This document shows, one piece after another, positions 28,061 to 36,356 of a stretch of DNA of 36,594 nt (positions are counted from its first letter, which is position 1; each line of letters begins with the position of its first letter). Under the pieces are notes generated by a model. It was given only the letters and a program-made list of their open reading frames with translations, did not search any database and had not been told where the DNA came from. A program made the position numbers and the translations under genes. The stretch comes from a virus. The stretch covers positions 1 through 36,594 of the IMG/VR virus record IMGVR_UViG_3300033149_002552. One strand, written 5' to 3'.

Positions 28061-28397
28061 GGTAGGCGAGGCCCAGCACCTTCGTGAAGGCCTCCAAGAT
28101 TTCGGAGTCATAGATCGAGTTCTCGATCTTCTTGCGAGCCTTTTTCAGTGGCGGCGAGTAGTCGAAGAGCAAGTCTATCAGCGTGTCCATAGAGCCGATG
28201 AACATACCGCTGAGAGAACGGACCAAACCGGCCAGGTCTTGCAGGTTGGTTATGTCCGCGTCTGGCCCGTTCTCCAGAAGATTAGCCAGCTCGCTGAACG
28301 GCGCGTCCAGCTTCTTGCGCCACTCTGCGTTTTTGCGCGTCGGTAGCTCCTCGATGGTGTATGCCACGCCTCCGAGTTGCACTACTATGCTTCGCAT
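27984..28397 (-). CDS. Tail assembly chaperone (gpG-like)
   Basis: A 137-residue protein between the major tail protein and the tape measure, the standard place of the tail chaperone. Mainly helical with acidic patches (LEELPTRKNAEWRKKL-type start; FSELANLLENGPDADI) and a Gly-rich end (PFGGLVGKLGGLMSLG). ATG 28397 follows GGGGGAGAG. Its last quarter contains the slippery sequence for the extended product, so both a short and a long form are expected. Confidence 0.75.
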   Translation of the reverse strand: MRSIVVQLGGVAYTIEELPTRKNAEWRKKLDAPFSELANLLENGPDADITNLQDLAGLVRSLSGMFIGSMDTLIDLLFDYSPPLKKARKKIENSIYDSEILEAFTKVLGLAYPFGGLVGKLGGLMSLGSKSEPTEQS

Positions 28398-28411
28398 CTC
28401 TCCCCCTTATG

Positions 28412-29023
28412 CTAGACTGTGAACGCTGCGGTCACTCTCTGGAACTTGAACAACTGGCTGCCGACTGACTGGCTTATGTCGGCCAGGGCCTTCACCTGGA
28501 GAGGAACGCCAGGGCTGGCGTCCTTGGCGAACTCCAACGCCCCATTGATCTTGCCCGTGCCGCGATAGATGAATACGCGGACAGGGAACGAGTTGCCCGA
28601 GCTGTCGGTGTACGTGCCTTCGAAGCCCCAGGCGCGGACGGTCAAGTCCTGGTCGCCACCCACGTCTAGCTCATCCATGCCCACCTGGTCTCCAGCGGCG
28701 GCGGTCTCCGTGACAGCACCCTCCATCGCCAGGTGCATGTAGTCAGAGGTGATCTCGGCAAGCGTGGTCTCTAGCGCCAGGCTTTCCGCGCTCTTGACCC
28801 GTTTCACCGGCGTCAACGCCTCCATGATCTCGCGGTCGAACTCCTCGAAGTCGTACAGACACGAAAGCGGCGTGTCGCTATCCGTTGACCCAAGACGTGC
28901 CCAGTTTCCTCCCCAGGCGTCACCCAGGTCGATGGAGTTCTCATCAGGGAACGATTCCCCCTCCGGTGCGTACCAGCACACCACGGGGCCGGTCAATATG
29001 TTTGCTACTGTTGGATTTGGCAT
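28412..29023 (-). CDS. Major tail protein (tail tube)
   Basis: A 203-residue beta-rich protein (MPNPTVANILTGPVVCWYAP; then ETTLAEITSDYMHLAMEGAV; VFIYRGTGKINGALEF), in the tube-protein position between tail terminator and chaperone. The size is right for a siphovirus tube subunit. It has a strong ribosome site (TAGGAGGCAAACACA). Length and context are the main basis. Confidence 0.8.
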   Translation of the reverse strand: MPNPTVANILTGPVVCWYAPEGESFPDENSIDLGDAWGGNWARLGSTDSDTPLSCLYDFEEFDREIMEALTPVKRVKSAESLALETTLAEITSDYMHLAMEGAVTETAAAGDQVGMDELDVGGDQDLTVRAWGFEGTYTDSSGNSFPVRVFIYRGTGKINGALEFAKDASPGVPLQVKALADISQSVGSQLFKFQRVTAAFTV

Positions 29024-29035
29024 TGTGTTTGCCTC

Positions 29036-29425
29036 CTAGTTATTTGCTACGTGAATCCTGTAATACGTTAGTACGAAAGGCCAGTCTGTTTCCTCTTCCA
29101 GCGTTGTCCCAAGCGCCTCGATCTGTGCCCAGCGAATGGTGCCGCCGCGTGCGCCCTGCAACGCATCGAAGAGGGCGCGATAGACTGCGTTTGCGGCCAC
29201 GTCGCCGGCCGCGTAGCACTTGAACTGCACGGAAGGCAATATGAGCACGTCCTCCTGAGTTCGCATATCGCCGCCGCGCGTCTTGAAGCAGACGCAACCG
29301 CCGTCACTAGGCTTGTACCCAGGCGGCGGCGTGTCCGTCTCTGCGTGTATTCGTGTGCCGGTCAGTGCCGTTAGACTGGCCTGGGCCAGCAGGTAGTCAC
29401 AGATGGCCTTGCCTACGTCTCTCAC
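29036..29425 (-). CDS. Tail terminator (DUF3168-like)
   Basis: A 129-residue protein of the size and pattern of tail terminator/minor tail proteins: helical start (VGKAICDYLLAQASLTALTG), beta strands with PSVQFKCYAAGDVAANAVYR, and end VLTYYRIHV. The GTG start overlaps the upstream TGA. It caps the tube and helps join it to the neck. Confidence 0.7.
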   Translation of the reverse strand: MRDVGKAICDYLLAQASLTALTGTRIHAETDTPPPGYKPSDGGCVCFKTRGGDMRTQEDVLILPSVQFKCYAAGDVAANAVYRALFDALQGARGGTIRWAQIEALGTTLEEETDWPFVLTYYRIHVANN

Positions 29426-29826
29426 AATCCCCTCGCTATCGGTTTGATCACGTTCTCCGCGTCGTCCGTCACTTGCTCCAAGGCCCGGTAGAGGAACGAG
29501 TTGGTCATCTCCTGATATATCGAGTACTCAGCCCCCGCGCACACGGCTGCTTTTGCGTTGTGTGGCAGCTTCACCTTGGGAGCCATGCGAGCGTCGGGGT
29601 TCTTCATGGCCGCGCCGGTGCTGGCCTCCTGGTAGTCGTCTTTGTCAGGAGCGACAACGTAGACCGTGCCCATCATGAATCCGGTATCGACCTGGCCGTT
29701 GTCGCGGATGTTGATCCGCGCTTGGCCCTTGATCTGCTGGGCAAGCGCGGACAACGCCTCATCCGTGGCGCGGTCCAAAACCAGGAGCACATCATCCTCG
29801 TACCAGTCCACCTTGGCGTCAGCCAT
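29422..29826 (-). CDS. HK97 gp10-like neck/tail-completion protein
   Basis: A 134-residue protein with the gp10-like layout: helix LDRATDEALSALAQQIKGQA, then VDTGFMMGTVYVVAPD and AEYSIYQEMTNSFLYRALEQ. Between head closure and tail terminator genes, as usual. ATGA-like overlap at 29422-29425 with the next gene. Confidence 0.75.
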   Translation of the reverse strand: MADAKVDWYEDDVLLVLDRATDEALSALAQQIKGQARINIRDNGQVDTGFMMGTVYVVAPDKDDYQEASTGAAMKNPDARMAPKVKLPHNAKAAVCAGAEYSIYQEMTNSFLYRALEQVTDDAENVIKPIARGL

Positions 29827-30176
29827 TAGTCGATCCTGAAAGCCGCGATCGTCACGTCCGTAACGGCAGAGAAGTCTACATAGACATAACCCTCGTCGTC
29901 TCCCGACGGCTGATTGAAGTGGGCCGGTTTGAATGGCCCGATCATCTTGTCGCCGGTCGTGGCTGGCACGGTGATGGTCTGATCAGCGACTGCCAGGCCG
30001 CCGATGGTGATAGGCGTCACGATAGTAACCGTGATCTCAGCCCCATTGGTGTTCTTCACCTGGACGAAGGTCGCGCCGTCGTTGCTGATCTTCTCGCCGT
30101 CAGCATTGGCCGCCTCGTAGGACGGCGTGATGCCTGCGACGGCGATGTCCTGTACACTCAAAACGGTTCTCGCCAT
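29826..30176 (-). CDS. Small beta-rich virion protein
   Basis: A 116-residue protein with SVQDIAVAGITPSYEAANAD, TFVQVKNTNGAEITVTIVTP and a GPFKPAHFNQP motif, ending VTDVTIAAFRID. This compact beta pattern is common among phage neck-region or decoration proteins of unknown precise role. It lies between head closure and gp10-like genes. Its ATG sits four bases after the upstream stop. Confidence 0.65.
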   Translation of the reverse strand: MARTVLSVQDIAVAGITPSYEAANADGEKISNDGATFVQVKNTNGAEITVTIVTPITIGGLAVADQTITVPATTGDKMIGPFKPAHFNQPSGDDEGYVYVDFSAVTDVTIAAFRID

Positions 30177-30179
30177 GCT

Positions 30180-30575
30180 CTATTCCTCGCTTCCGTCTGT
30201 CACCAGTTGCAGATTGAGTACCAGCCCGCTCGGGCCTCGTTCCGGATCTCCCAGCATCTCGAACGTCAAGGCCGTGTCTAGCTCTTCGCCGTGCCGGTGC
30301 GTGATCCTCAGCCTGTCCAGGTTGCTCAGGTCGGTGTCAATCGGCAGCCGCACAACGGCGTCTACCAGCACAACCTGCGTGCCGGCCATGGCCTCTTTTT
30401 CAACCGTGTCATCATAGCCACAGGCCATAGAGGGACTCTCCAGCCATTGCACCGTGGGCCGGTTATAGTCGTCCGTGCCGGTTTCGTCGCGCGTCACTAT
30501 CGCGCACGTGTCCATCATGGCATCGCCCTGAGCGCCCCGCATCCGTGTTAGCTCTGTGGTTGTGAAGACACGCAT
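30180..30575 (-). CDS. Head closure (stopper) protein
   Basis: A 131-residue protein in the head closure slot, after the connector. It has DTCAIVTRDETGTDDYNRPT and VVLVDAVVRLPIDTDLSNLD, the pattern of SPP1 gp16/head-tail joining proteins. Adjacent genes overlap by one base or are spaced by a few bases. Confidence 0.72.
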   Translation of the reverse strand: MRVFTTTELTRMRGAQGDAMMDTCAIVTRDETGTDDYNRPTVQWLESPSMACGYDDTVEKEAMAGTQVVLVDAVVRLPIDTDLSNLDRLRITHRHGEELDTALTFEMLGDPERGPSGLVLNLQLVTDGSEE

Positions 30576-31012
30576 TAGCTACCCTCTGGCAGATTGCCGA
30601 TCCAACTCTGCGTCCCCGATCCTTCGTCCGGCCAGGGGAAGACCTCCACCGACTTGGCTTTGCGCCGTGCTCGATAGGAACGGGCTCGTTGCTGGTATTG
30701 CTCTACCACCTGCGACCGGCTATACTGGCCGCCGTCGGCTCGGAAGTCGAAGTCCTGAGCCACGACGGCGGCCTTCTCATCCCAGATGTCAGCGGCGGCG
30801 GCATTGAGGTCATACGTTGGGATCCAACTGTCGTTGGCGTCCTGCGTAGGTGGCTCCGTGGAGGTGTCCCAGGTGTACGGGACCTCTCCGCGCTCATCGA
30901 GCAGTGGATACCGTTCGATGTAATCCGCCAGGGCGTCGTCGTCGTACGTGGTATCATCCGGCTCGTTGACCATACGTCGAAGCCGTGCAACCTCTGCCGC
31001 CGTCGCTGCCAT
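30575..31012 (-). CDS. Head-tail connector/adaptor
   Basis: A 145-residue helical protein (AEVARLRRMVNEPDDTTYDD; DALADYIERYPLLDERGEVP; DLNAAAADIWDEKAAVVAQD), the pattern of gp6/gp15-type adaptors, in the position between the capsid genes and head closure. It would bind under the portal. Confidence 0.75.
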   Translation of the reverse strand: MAATAAEVARLRRMVNEPDDTTYDDDALADYIERYPLLDERGEVPYTWDTSTEPPTQDANDSWIPTYDLNAAAADIWDEKAAVVAQDFDFRADGGQYSRSQVVEQYQQRARSYRARRKAKSVEVFPWPDEGSGTQSWIGNLPEGS

Positions 31013-31021
31013 GTGAACCTC

Positions 31022-31504
31022 CTACTTCGCCAGGCCGATCACGGTGATAGTGATGGGGTTGCTGTTGGCCAGCGTGGCATAGAGCCGCGTGTAGGCCCCG
31101 ACGTTGTATTTCTGCACCATCTCATTGGCGTCCGCCACATTGGCCGACACTATCGCTGCCCCGTCCGCCCAGTTAGAGCCGTCGTTGCTGTACTGGAGCT
31201 TGATAGTGACCGTGTTGGTCGTCCCCTGGTCGATCACGTAGTGGAGGTCAAGCGCCTCGTAGTTCATCAATTTGTACTCTTCGCTAGCCCCCGACGCTGT
31301 GATTGTGTCAGACGTCCAGAGGTAGATAGGCCACTTGCTATTGTCGGTCGAGTGCGGCCAGGAAGCCACGGGCGTGGTGAATGCGCTCGCCTTAGAGCCT
31401 GGAACTTCTGGACTGCCAAACATCACCAGCACGGTGGCCATGAGCACGCAGAGCACAATCGCAACCTGAGCTAGTTTCCTTCGTCCGTCCATTTTGATTT
31501 TCAT
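31022..31504 (-). CDS. Protein with N-terminal signal/anchor next to the capsid gene
   Basis: A 160-residue protein. A basic start (KIKMDGRRK) precedes a hydrophobic segment (LAQVAIVLCVLMATVLVMFG, about 11-30). The rest is a beta-rich domain (LDLHYVIDQGTTNTVTIKLQ; YSNDGSNW), like small Ig or carbohydrate-binding folds. A strong ribosome site (GGGAGGTAAACCAGA) precedes ATG 31504. Its slot between capsid and connector is often used by decoration proteins, but a signal sequence is unexpected there; it may be exported or membrane-held. Confidence 0.65.
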   Translation of the reverse strand: MKIKMDGRRKLAQVAIVLCVLMATVLVMFGSPEVPGSKASAFTTPVASWPHSTDNSKWPIYLWTSDTITASGASEEYKLMNYEALDLHYVIDQGTTNTVTIKLQYSNDGSNWADGAAIVSANVADANEMVQKYNVGAYTRLYATLANSNPITITVIGLAK

Positions 31505-31530
31505 TCTGGTTTACCTCCCAGATTTCTTGC

Positions 31531-31557
31531 GCTGCCCTGACACTAGGCCAGAGCAGC
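31531..31557 (-). other. Hairpin after the capsid gene
   Basis: GCTGCTCTG (31557-31549) pairs with CAGGGCAGC (31539-31531) with one G-U. There is no T-run, so it is more likely to stabilise the capsid message than to end transcription. Confidence 0.4.
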
Positions 31558-31583
31558 ATACATGTTACAGTTTGAGCCTATGC

Positions 31584-32546
31584 TTACGCCGCTGGCACCA
31601 ACACTCCAAAGGGATACCGGCTGGCCTCAACCTGCTGCATCCGGTTGATGGGATTGGGAACCTGCCAGGCGATCCGCATCACACATCGCAATGCGACCAT
31701 GTCCTGTTGTGCCAGGTTGTACACGATGGCGCCTTGTGCGTCCTGGATCACGGCCTCGGTCAGGATTTTCCACGTCATGTCCTGACGCATGGTATAGAGC
31801 AACTTGGTGAAGTCGCCGGTGATCAGGTGCACGAGTGTGTCGTCGAAAGCCCCGTTGAGAGGGAACTCGATAGGCGCGCCGTCTAGCTCGTAGCGCGTCC
31901 CGTCCTGCATCGAACGCTTGAAGATAGGCTGCTGGTTGTCGTCACGCACGCCGCGCAGTTTCGCCTTGAAACTGACTGCCGCGATGTTGCCCGTCACCAT
32001 GAACCCATCGTCCTCGACCTTGGAAATGACCCCGCCCTCGCTCAGGAGGTCGTCGTAAAGGTCGGTACCGACGGTGCCGATGGTCACGGTATTGGCCGCT
32101 GCGATAGCCGCTGCCACCAGGTCAGTGGGCCAGGCGGCAGGGGCATTGGTTCCGTGCATGACAGCCGCGTCGAAGACTACGCCCATAGCCTCGGCAATCA
32201 GGGGCTTGACCTCTCCCCAGATGTCATAGTCCGCGTCGTCCAGCACAGCCTCGGGGATCGGAACGATGCACGCGATCTCCTCGGCATTGAAGTACTTGTT
32301 GGCCCACTCTGCCAGAGTCGTCTGCTTGAGGCCGCCCGCAGCCGATGTAGAACCAGCCACGAAGTAGGCCGTGGGCAGTGCAGATAGAACCGGTAGCCGC
32401 GTCTGGTTGCGAGCCATGTCAGGAGCCCGCTTGCCCAGCTTCATGATGGTCGAAGCCTTGGGGAGCTCCTGGATGATCTCCTTGGAAACTTCCTCAGGGA
32501 TCAAGGCTGCCGCATCGTTCCTCGAAATTACACTGTTGTAAGGCAT
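31584..32546 (-). CDS. Major capsid protein, HK97 fold
   Basis: A 320-residue capsid protein. N-terminal arm (ALIPEEVSKEIIQELPKAST), then PVLSALPTAYFVAG, a long spine-helix region with EEIACIVPIPEAVLDDADYD, and GVVFDAAVMHGTNAPAAWP. The C-terminal part (TGDFTKLLYTMRQDMTWKIL; DMVALRCVMRIAWQVPNP) is highly typical of this group. It follows the scaffold and has no protease gene nearby. Confidence 0.9.
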   Translation of the reverse strand: MPYNSVISRNDAAALIPEEVSKEIIQELPKASTIMKLGKRAPDMARNQTRLPVLSALPTAYFVAGSTSAAGGLKQTTLAEWANKYFNAEEIACIVPIPEAVLDDADYDIWGEVKPLIAEAMGVVFDAAVMHGTNAPAAWPTDLVAAAIAAANTVTIGTVGTDLYDDLLSEGGVISKVEDDGFMVTGNIAAVSFKAKLRGVRDDNQQPIFKRSMQDGTRYELDGAPIEFPLNGAFDDTLVHLITGDFTKLLYTMRQDMTWKILTEAVIQDAQGAIVYNLAQQDMVALRCVMRIAWQVPNPINRMQQVEASRYPFGVLVPAA

Positions 32547-32561
32547 TTCTGTTACCTCCGC

Positions 32562-33107
32562 TTATCTTCCGGCGGCTGCTCGAATGAACTCATTCATGCC
32601 AGTCTTGCCGCCACCGGTTTGACCCGCGCCGTTTCCTGCATTGCCTTTGGCGACGGGCTTCTGTTTGAATAGCTCAGGGAAGTCCTTTTTCAACGTGTCC
32701 CAGTTCACGTTACCGCGACTGTCGAAGGCTCCTACCTCCTGAGCCGCGATGTAGGCCAGCTTCGCGTTGGAGCAGCCGATCTCCGGCTTGCCCGCTTCCG
32801 CGTAGAAGTCGGCCCTCTGATTTGCGGCATCCAATTTGCCTGCCACTTCCTCTAGTGCCTTCTGAGCCTCGGACCCCTTGTCCAGCTTCTTGGCTGCGTC
32901 CTGCAACTGTGAAGCGAGGTCTTTGCGCTGGTCTCTCTCAGAACTCAGCGCGCTTCTCAGGCCCTTGATGTGGCTGTCTGCCAGTGCTTTCACTTCGTCG
33001 CTCTGTGCTTCCAGGAACGCCTCCCAGGTTTGCGTCTCGTTCCCCTGGTCGTTGCTCTGGTTGCCGTTGTTCTCTTTGCCGTCGTTACCGTCGTTTTTGT
33101 CTGGCAT
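32562..33107 (-). CDS. Capsid scaffolding protein
   Basis: A 181-residue protein from ATG 33107 after GGGAGG. Asn/Asp/Gly-rich start (PDKNDGNDGKENNGNQSND), a helical coiled middle (LRSALSSERDQRKDLASQLQ; KALEEVAGKLDAANQRADFY) and a Gly-rich tail with a C-terminal helix (GMNEFIRAAAGR). This arrangement and the position right before the capsid gene are typical. It lies just after a strong terminator (33151-33197). Confidence 0.82.
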   Translation of the reverse strand: MPDKNDGNDGKENNGNQSNDQGNETQTWEAFLEAQSDEVKALADSHIKGLRSALSSERDQRKDLASQLQDAAKKLDKGSEAQKALEEVAGKLDAANQRADFYAEAGKPEIGCSNAKLAYIAAQEVGAFDSRGNVNWDTLKKDFPELFKQKPVAKGNAGNGAGQTGGGKTGMNEFIRAAAGR

Positions 33108-33150
33108 TGTCTGAGCCTCCCGCTCTAGTTGGGCATCTCGCCCGTAAACG

Positions 33151-33197
33151 AAAAAACGCCTCAATTGGTTGGCGCTCTGGGCGCTCCAATTGAGGCG
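33151..33197 (-). terminator. Strong terminator inside the head operon
   Basis: A perfect 12-bp stem (CGCCTCAATTGG at 33197-33186 with its complement at 33168-33157), 17-base loop with an inner GCGC pair, and six T residues on the minus strand (33156-33151). It lies between two genes read in the same direction, upstream of scaffold and capsid. No promoter is evident between it and the scaffold. Confidence 0.88.
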
Positions 33198-33234
33198 GTC
33201 TAGCCGCTCTTATTCGGTTGTCAGCGTGGGGCGG

Positions 33235-33729
33235 TTACTTCCGATACTCCGATAGGTCTATCAGAGTCTTGGCCCCCCGTCGCTGTATTTCGATCAGGTC
33301 ACGTACTGGGTGAAAGCGGAAGAGGAGCTTGTCGGTATGCGGCTCTCGGATTTCGACCCACTTGTCCAATTCGGCTATCCGCTCCCTGACGTCAGATGCT
33401 CGAATCCTTAACGGAAAGAGCCTCGGCCCTATTGTCACTACAGGGGCGCGCACCCCAAAGTCGTAGGTTCCCCCATCCCTAGACTCATCCACGGGCATAG
33501 TCTTTGAGACTGTCTTTCCAGGGACTATCACGCATTGTCCCCCGATGGAATCGTGAAGCTCCTGTAAAAGCTCTTCCGGTATCAATCCTGGTCTTGTATT
33601 TGCATCCACGGCCATTAACGACTCATCCGCGACAGAAGGGGAAGCAAGGGCTTCTCGGCGCTCTTCCCTACGCTCTCTGTCCGTTTTCTCGCATATCTTC
33701 TGCAAAAACGTATCGGGTGATAATATCAT
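33235..33729 (-). CDS. Hypothetical protein of the head region
   Basis: A 164-residue protein from ATG 33729 (ATGA overlap with the head morphogenesis gene). Charged start (LQKICEKTDRERREERREAL), then a beta-rich middle (GGQCVIVPGKTVSKTMPVDE; GTYDFGVRAPVVTIGPRLFP), and LFRFHPVRDLIEIQRRGAKT at the end. The frame is open upstream, but that overlaps the previous gene. Its role in the head is unknown. Confidence 0.62.
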   Translation of the reverse strand: MILSPDTFLQKICEKTDRERREERREALASPSVADESLMAVDANTRPGLIPEELLQELHDSIGGQCVIVPGKTVSKTMPVDESRDGGTYDFGVRAPVVTIGPRLFPLRIRASDVRERIAELDKWVEIREPHTDKLLFRFHPVRDLIEIQRRGAKTLIDLSEYRK

Positions 33730-34724
33730 GCCTTCACCAACTCCCTCAGCGGCGTGGGCGTAACGCTGTCCCCCCACGTCGCGTCCTTCCTCACCGTCAC
33801 CAGGTCGGCCAGCCCGAACTTCCCATCCCGCCAGGCCGCGTACTTTCCCGGCCCGAGTATTTGTAGCTGCGTCTCTTCGGGCTGCTTGGCGAACCATGCA
33901 GGCCCCTTCTCGAATTGCAGAGACGGGAGACCACGGACTTTAGGCACCGTTGAACATCTTCCATTTGGGTGATCCCTGAGCGCGTCTCTGTTCCGATAGA
34001 ACTCACCCTCTGCCATGAGACATGCAGCACACGTCCGACCATCGTGAGCCACGATCCGATAGTAACCATCCACGACGCCACTGTGCTCATACTGCATCCT
34101 CTCAGATTCACGGTACGCTCGGATCTGCTCCGTCCGCAAGATGGTCAGCGCCCGATCCAATCCACTGGCCATACCCTCTCGCATGTATCGCGCCGTCTTC
34201 GTCGGATTCCACCCGAGAGCCGTCCCGTTAATCAGTGCCTCTGTCAGGCCGTCCACCGCGTCAGGCCAGGACTGCCTGAGCAGCGTGTTGAGCGGCGAGC
34301 CGTCACCGGCTAGGCCTACCATCGTTTCAATCGCTGCCACTGGGAGCCGGTCAAAGAAGGCTCCGACGCCGGTCTCGTAGCTCAGTTGTGTAAGTGTAGC
34401 GGCGTGCCGGATTCCCAACGCGCCCCACTCTCGCTGTTTGTCTGCGATGAGCGTTCCTGCGTAGCCAGTGTAGCTCCCGACTTCCTCTTGCAACTGAGCC
34501 GTCAATAGCTGATAGCGCCGCATCCTGTAGAGTTTCGCCTCACTGATTGCCCGGCCTGCGACTCGCTCTTCCTCGAACTGACTTGCCAGAGCCGCTATCT
34601 GTGCGTCTAGCTTGTGCTCAATCTGTAGCCAGCGTCCGGCCATGTCCTGCATCTGTTGGGCTTCACGGAGTAGCAGGGCCTGCTTGAACTCTCGGGCGAC
34701 TACGACGACGGTAGGATCAGCCAC
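33726..34724 (-). CDS. Phage head morphogenesis protein (SPP1 gp7/Mu F-like)
   Basis: A 332-residue minor head protein. A helical N-terminal half leads to the domain with NPTKTARYMREGMASGLDRA, RTEQIRAYRESERMQYEHSG and a metal-like site DGRTCAACLMAEGEFY, DHPNGRCSTVP. Proteins of this family associate with the portal and can be injected with DNA. GTG 34724 overlaps the upstream gene by 8 bases. Context after the portal is right. Confidence 0.85.
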   Translation of the reverse strand: MADPTVVVVAREFKQALLLREAQQMQDMAGRWLQIEHKLDAQIAALASQFEEERVAGRAISEAKLYRMRRYQLLTAQLQEEVGSYTGYAGTLIADKQREWGALGIRHAATLTQLSYETGVGAFFDRLPVAAIETMVGLAGDGSPLNTLLRQSWPDAVDGLTEALINGTALGWNPTKTARYMREGMASGLDRALTILRTEQIRAYRESERMQYEHSGVVDGYYRIVAHDGRTCAACLMAEGEFYRNRDALRDHPNGRCSTVPKVRGLPSLQFEKGPAWFAKQPEETQLQILGPGKYAAWRDGKFGLADLVTVRKDATWGDSVTPTPLRELVKA

Positions 34725-35019
34725 GCTTCCCTCGCTTGATTCCCAGACCATAGGCCCGTCGCATGATGCTGGCTAGTACAATCAGGCTCGACCCCATTGC
34801 TGCTATCGTCTTCGCGCTCTTAATCCCCAACGCCTGGTAGAACATGGTCTGCCAGGCCATGACGGCCTGAGCTATCATGTCCCACTCTGAGTTAGGCTCG
34901 CTGACCAATGCGTCATTCTCTTCGTTACTCAGGGAGTCCATAAGGCGCTGAATTGTAGCCTCAGCCGTGATCCCCTTCTTCTTGCGCAGTCGCCGTCCCT
35001 GTCCCGATTTATTCCCCAT
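34717..35019 (-). CDS. Small hypothetical protein between portal and head morphogenesis genes
   Basis: A 100-residue protein: basic start (GQGRRLRKKKG), helical centre (EATIQRLMDSLSNEENDALV) and a hydrophobic C-terminal helix (SAKTIAAMGSSLIVLASIMR) with a basic tail. It overlaps the portal end by 11 bases. Unknown role, possibly an assembly accessory. Confidence 0.6.
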   Translation of the reverse strand: MGNKSGQGRRLRKKKGITAEATIQRLMDSLSNEENDALVSEPNSEWDMIAQAVMAWQTMFYQALGIKSAKTIAAMGSSLIVLASIMRRAYGLGIKRGKRG

Positions 35020-36355
35020 CGTCGCCCCCTTGGTCGAATTGCCGTTGCGCTGTCAAGAGAGCTTCTGCCAACGAAGTCTTAGCCGCTGCCGCTTCTGCTT
35101 TCTTGTCGGAGTCCATCTGCTCGATCTGTTTCTCGCTCCAACCCTCTGTCCTGAGCACCGTTCTGAGCGGGATCCCCGCCCTTACGCTGGCCTCTCTGAC
35201 TTGCGCTTGCGTGAACGGCTGGACGGTGCGCGGGTCGTCATAGATTGCCTTGATGCTCTGCGCTGGGGTGCTCTGTCCCTCTAACTGTAGGAGGAAGGCG
35301 GCCAACTGCTGCCACGTGGCTGCTAAAAACTCAATGATGTCAGTGCACTTCTTGTTGAGAGGGGCCTCCATTGCAATCAGGGCCTCACCGGAAGGGACGT
35401 TCCCACTTGCAGAGAAAAAGTAGTGTTTCGGGGTTTCCGTAATAGCCGCCATCGCGCTAGCCTTCTTGTCAATGACTTCCTGGTAACCCCGCAGGTCTGA
35501 GGCGTCCAATTGCCCCACGCTGGCCGCTTGTCCCGTTCCATCCCCGCCCGGAATCCACCAATTGATGAAGGGCGCGTTTTTCAGGTTGCCGGGGTCGTCT
35601 TGGCTGATAATATACCGCTGCTTGAACGCTCCGAACTCTGCCACAACCATCAAGTCGGCAGCCAGCTTGTTAATCGCGTCCTGGAGAGGAATCGCGTCCT
35701 CGAGCTCGCTCTTAGTTACGCGGAACTCACGCCGGAAGTGGAAGACCGGTATTACGCCGAAGGGGTTAGGGGCGCTTTCCTCTTCCGTCGGGACAAACGC
35801 CTTGTAGCTCCTGACTTGCTTGGCGCTCTTGCGGGAGATGTAATATTCCAACCGGTCAGGGTAGTACAGCGTCAATCTCTTCTTGCCCTCTTCGTCATCC
35901 CACCACTTGGCAGCAAAGCGAGGCTTCTGCGGATTCTCTCCGTGATAGAACACATGACATCGGCGCGGGTCATTGTAGTACGCCTCAGTCTCTCCGTCGG
36001 CGTCCTTCCAAGCCACGACAAAAGCCTCGCCGGTTATCAAGGCGGACTTGTGAATGGCGTTGTCTCCCAGCTTTAGGCCGGTCTGAATATAGAGGTTATT
36101 GAGAGCCTCAGTAGCCACGTCATCCTCCGCCACGTCAAAGCGTAGCAGATTCAGCCGGTGCGCCACAGCGTTAATCACCACCGCACACCAGTTTTCGGTA
36201 AAATTGACATTGACGTGCTTGAAAACTTCCTTGAGCCGCTTGGTGCTATACCTCAGGGGGTGATTGCCGTCGTAGTAGTCCCAGAGGGCCGTATAGAGAG
36301 TCCCCTTTGCCGTGAGTGCCTCTACCGCTTTTTGTAGGTCGCTCTTGATTGCCAT
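35009..36355 (-). CDS. Portal protein (SPP1 gp6-like)
   Basis: A 448-residue portal that forms the head vertex ring and motor dock. Family pattern: YYDGNHPLRYSTKRLKEVF start, NWCAVVINAVAHRLN, RRCHVFYHGENPQKPRFAAK, VIPVFHFRREF, LQDAINKLAADLMVVAEFGA, later SASGNVPSGEALIAMEAPLN. It starts two bases after the terL stop. The C terminus is acidic (GGDDGE). Confidence 0.92.
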   Translation of the reverse strand: MAIKSDLQKAVEALTAKGTLYTALWDYYDGNHPLRYSTKRLKEVFKHVNVNFTENWCAVVINAVAHRLNLLRFDVAEDDVATEALNNLYIQTGLKLGDNAIHKSALITGEAFVVAWKDADGETEAYYNDPRRCHVFYHGENPQKPRFAAKWWDDEEGKKRLTLYYPDRLEYYISRKSAKQVRSYKAFVPTEEESAPNPFGVIPVFHFRREFRVTKSELEDAIPLQDAINKLAADLMVVAEFGAFKQRYIISQDDPGNLKNAPFINWWIPGGDGTGQAASVGQLDASDLRGYQEVIDKKASAMAAITETPKHYFFSASGNVPSGEALIAMEAPLNKKCTDIIEFLAATWQQLAAFLLQLEGQSTPAQSIKAIYDDPRTVQPFTQAQVREASVRAGIPLRTVLRTEGWSEKQIEQMDSDKKAEAAAAKTSLAEALLTAQRQFDQGGDDGE

Positions 36356-36356
36356 G

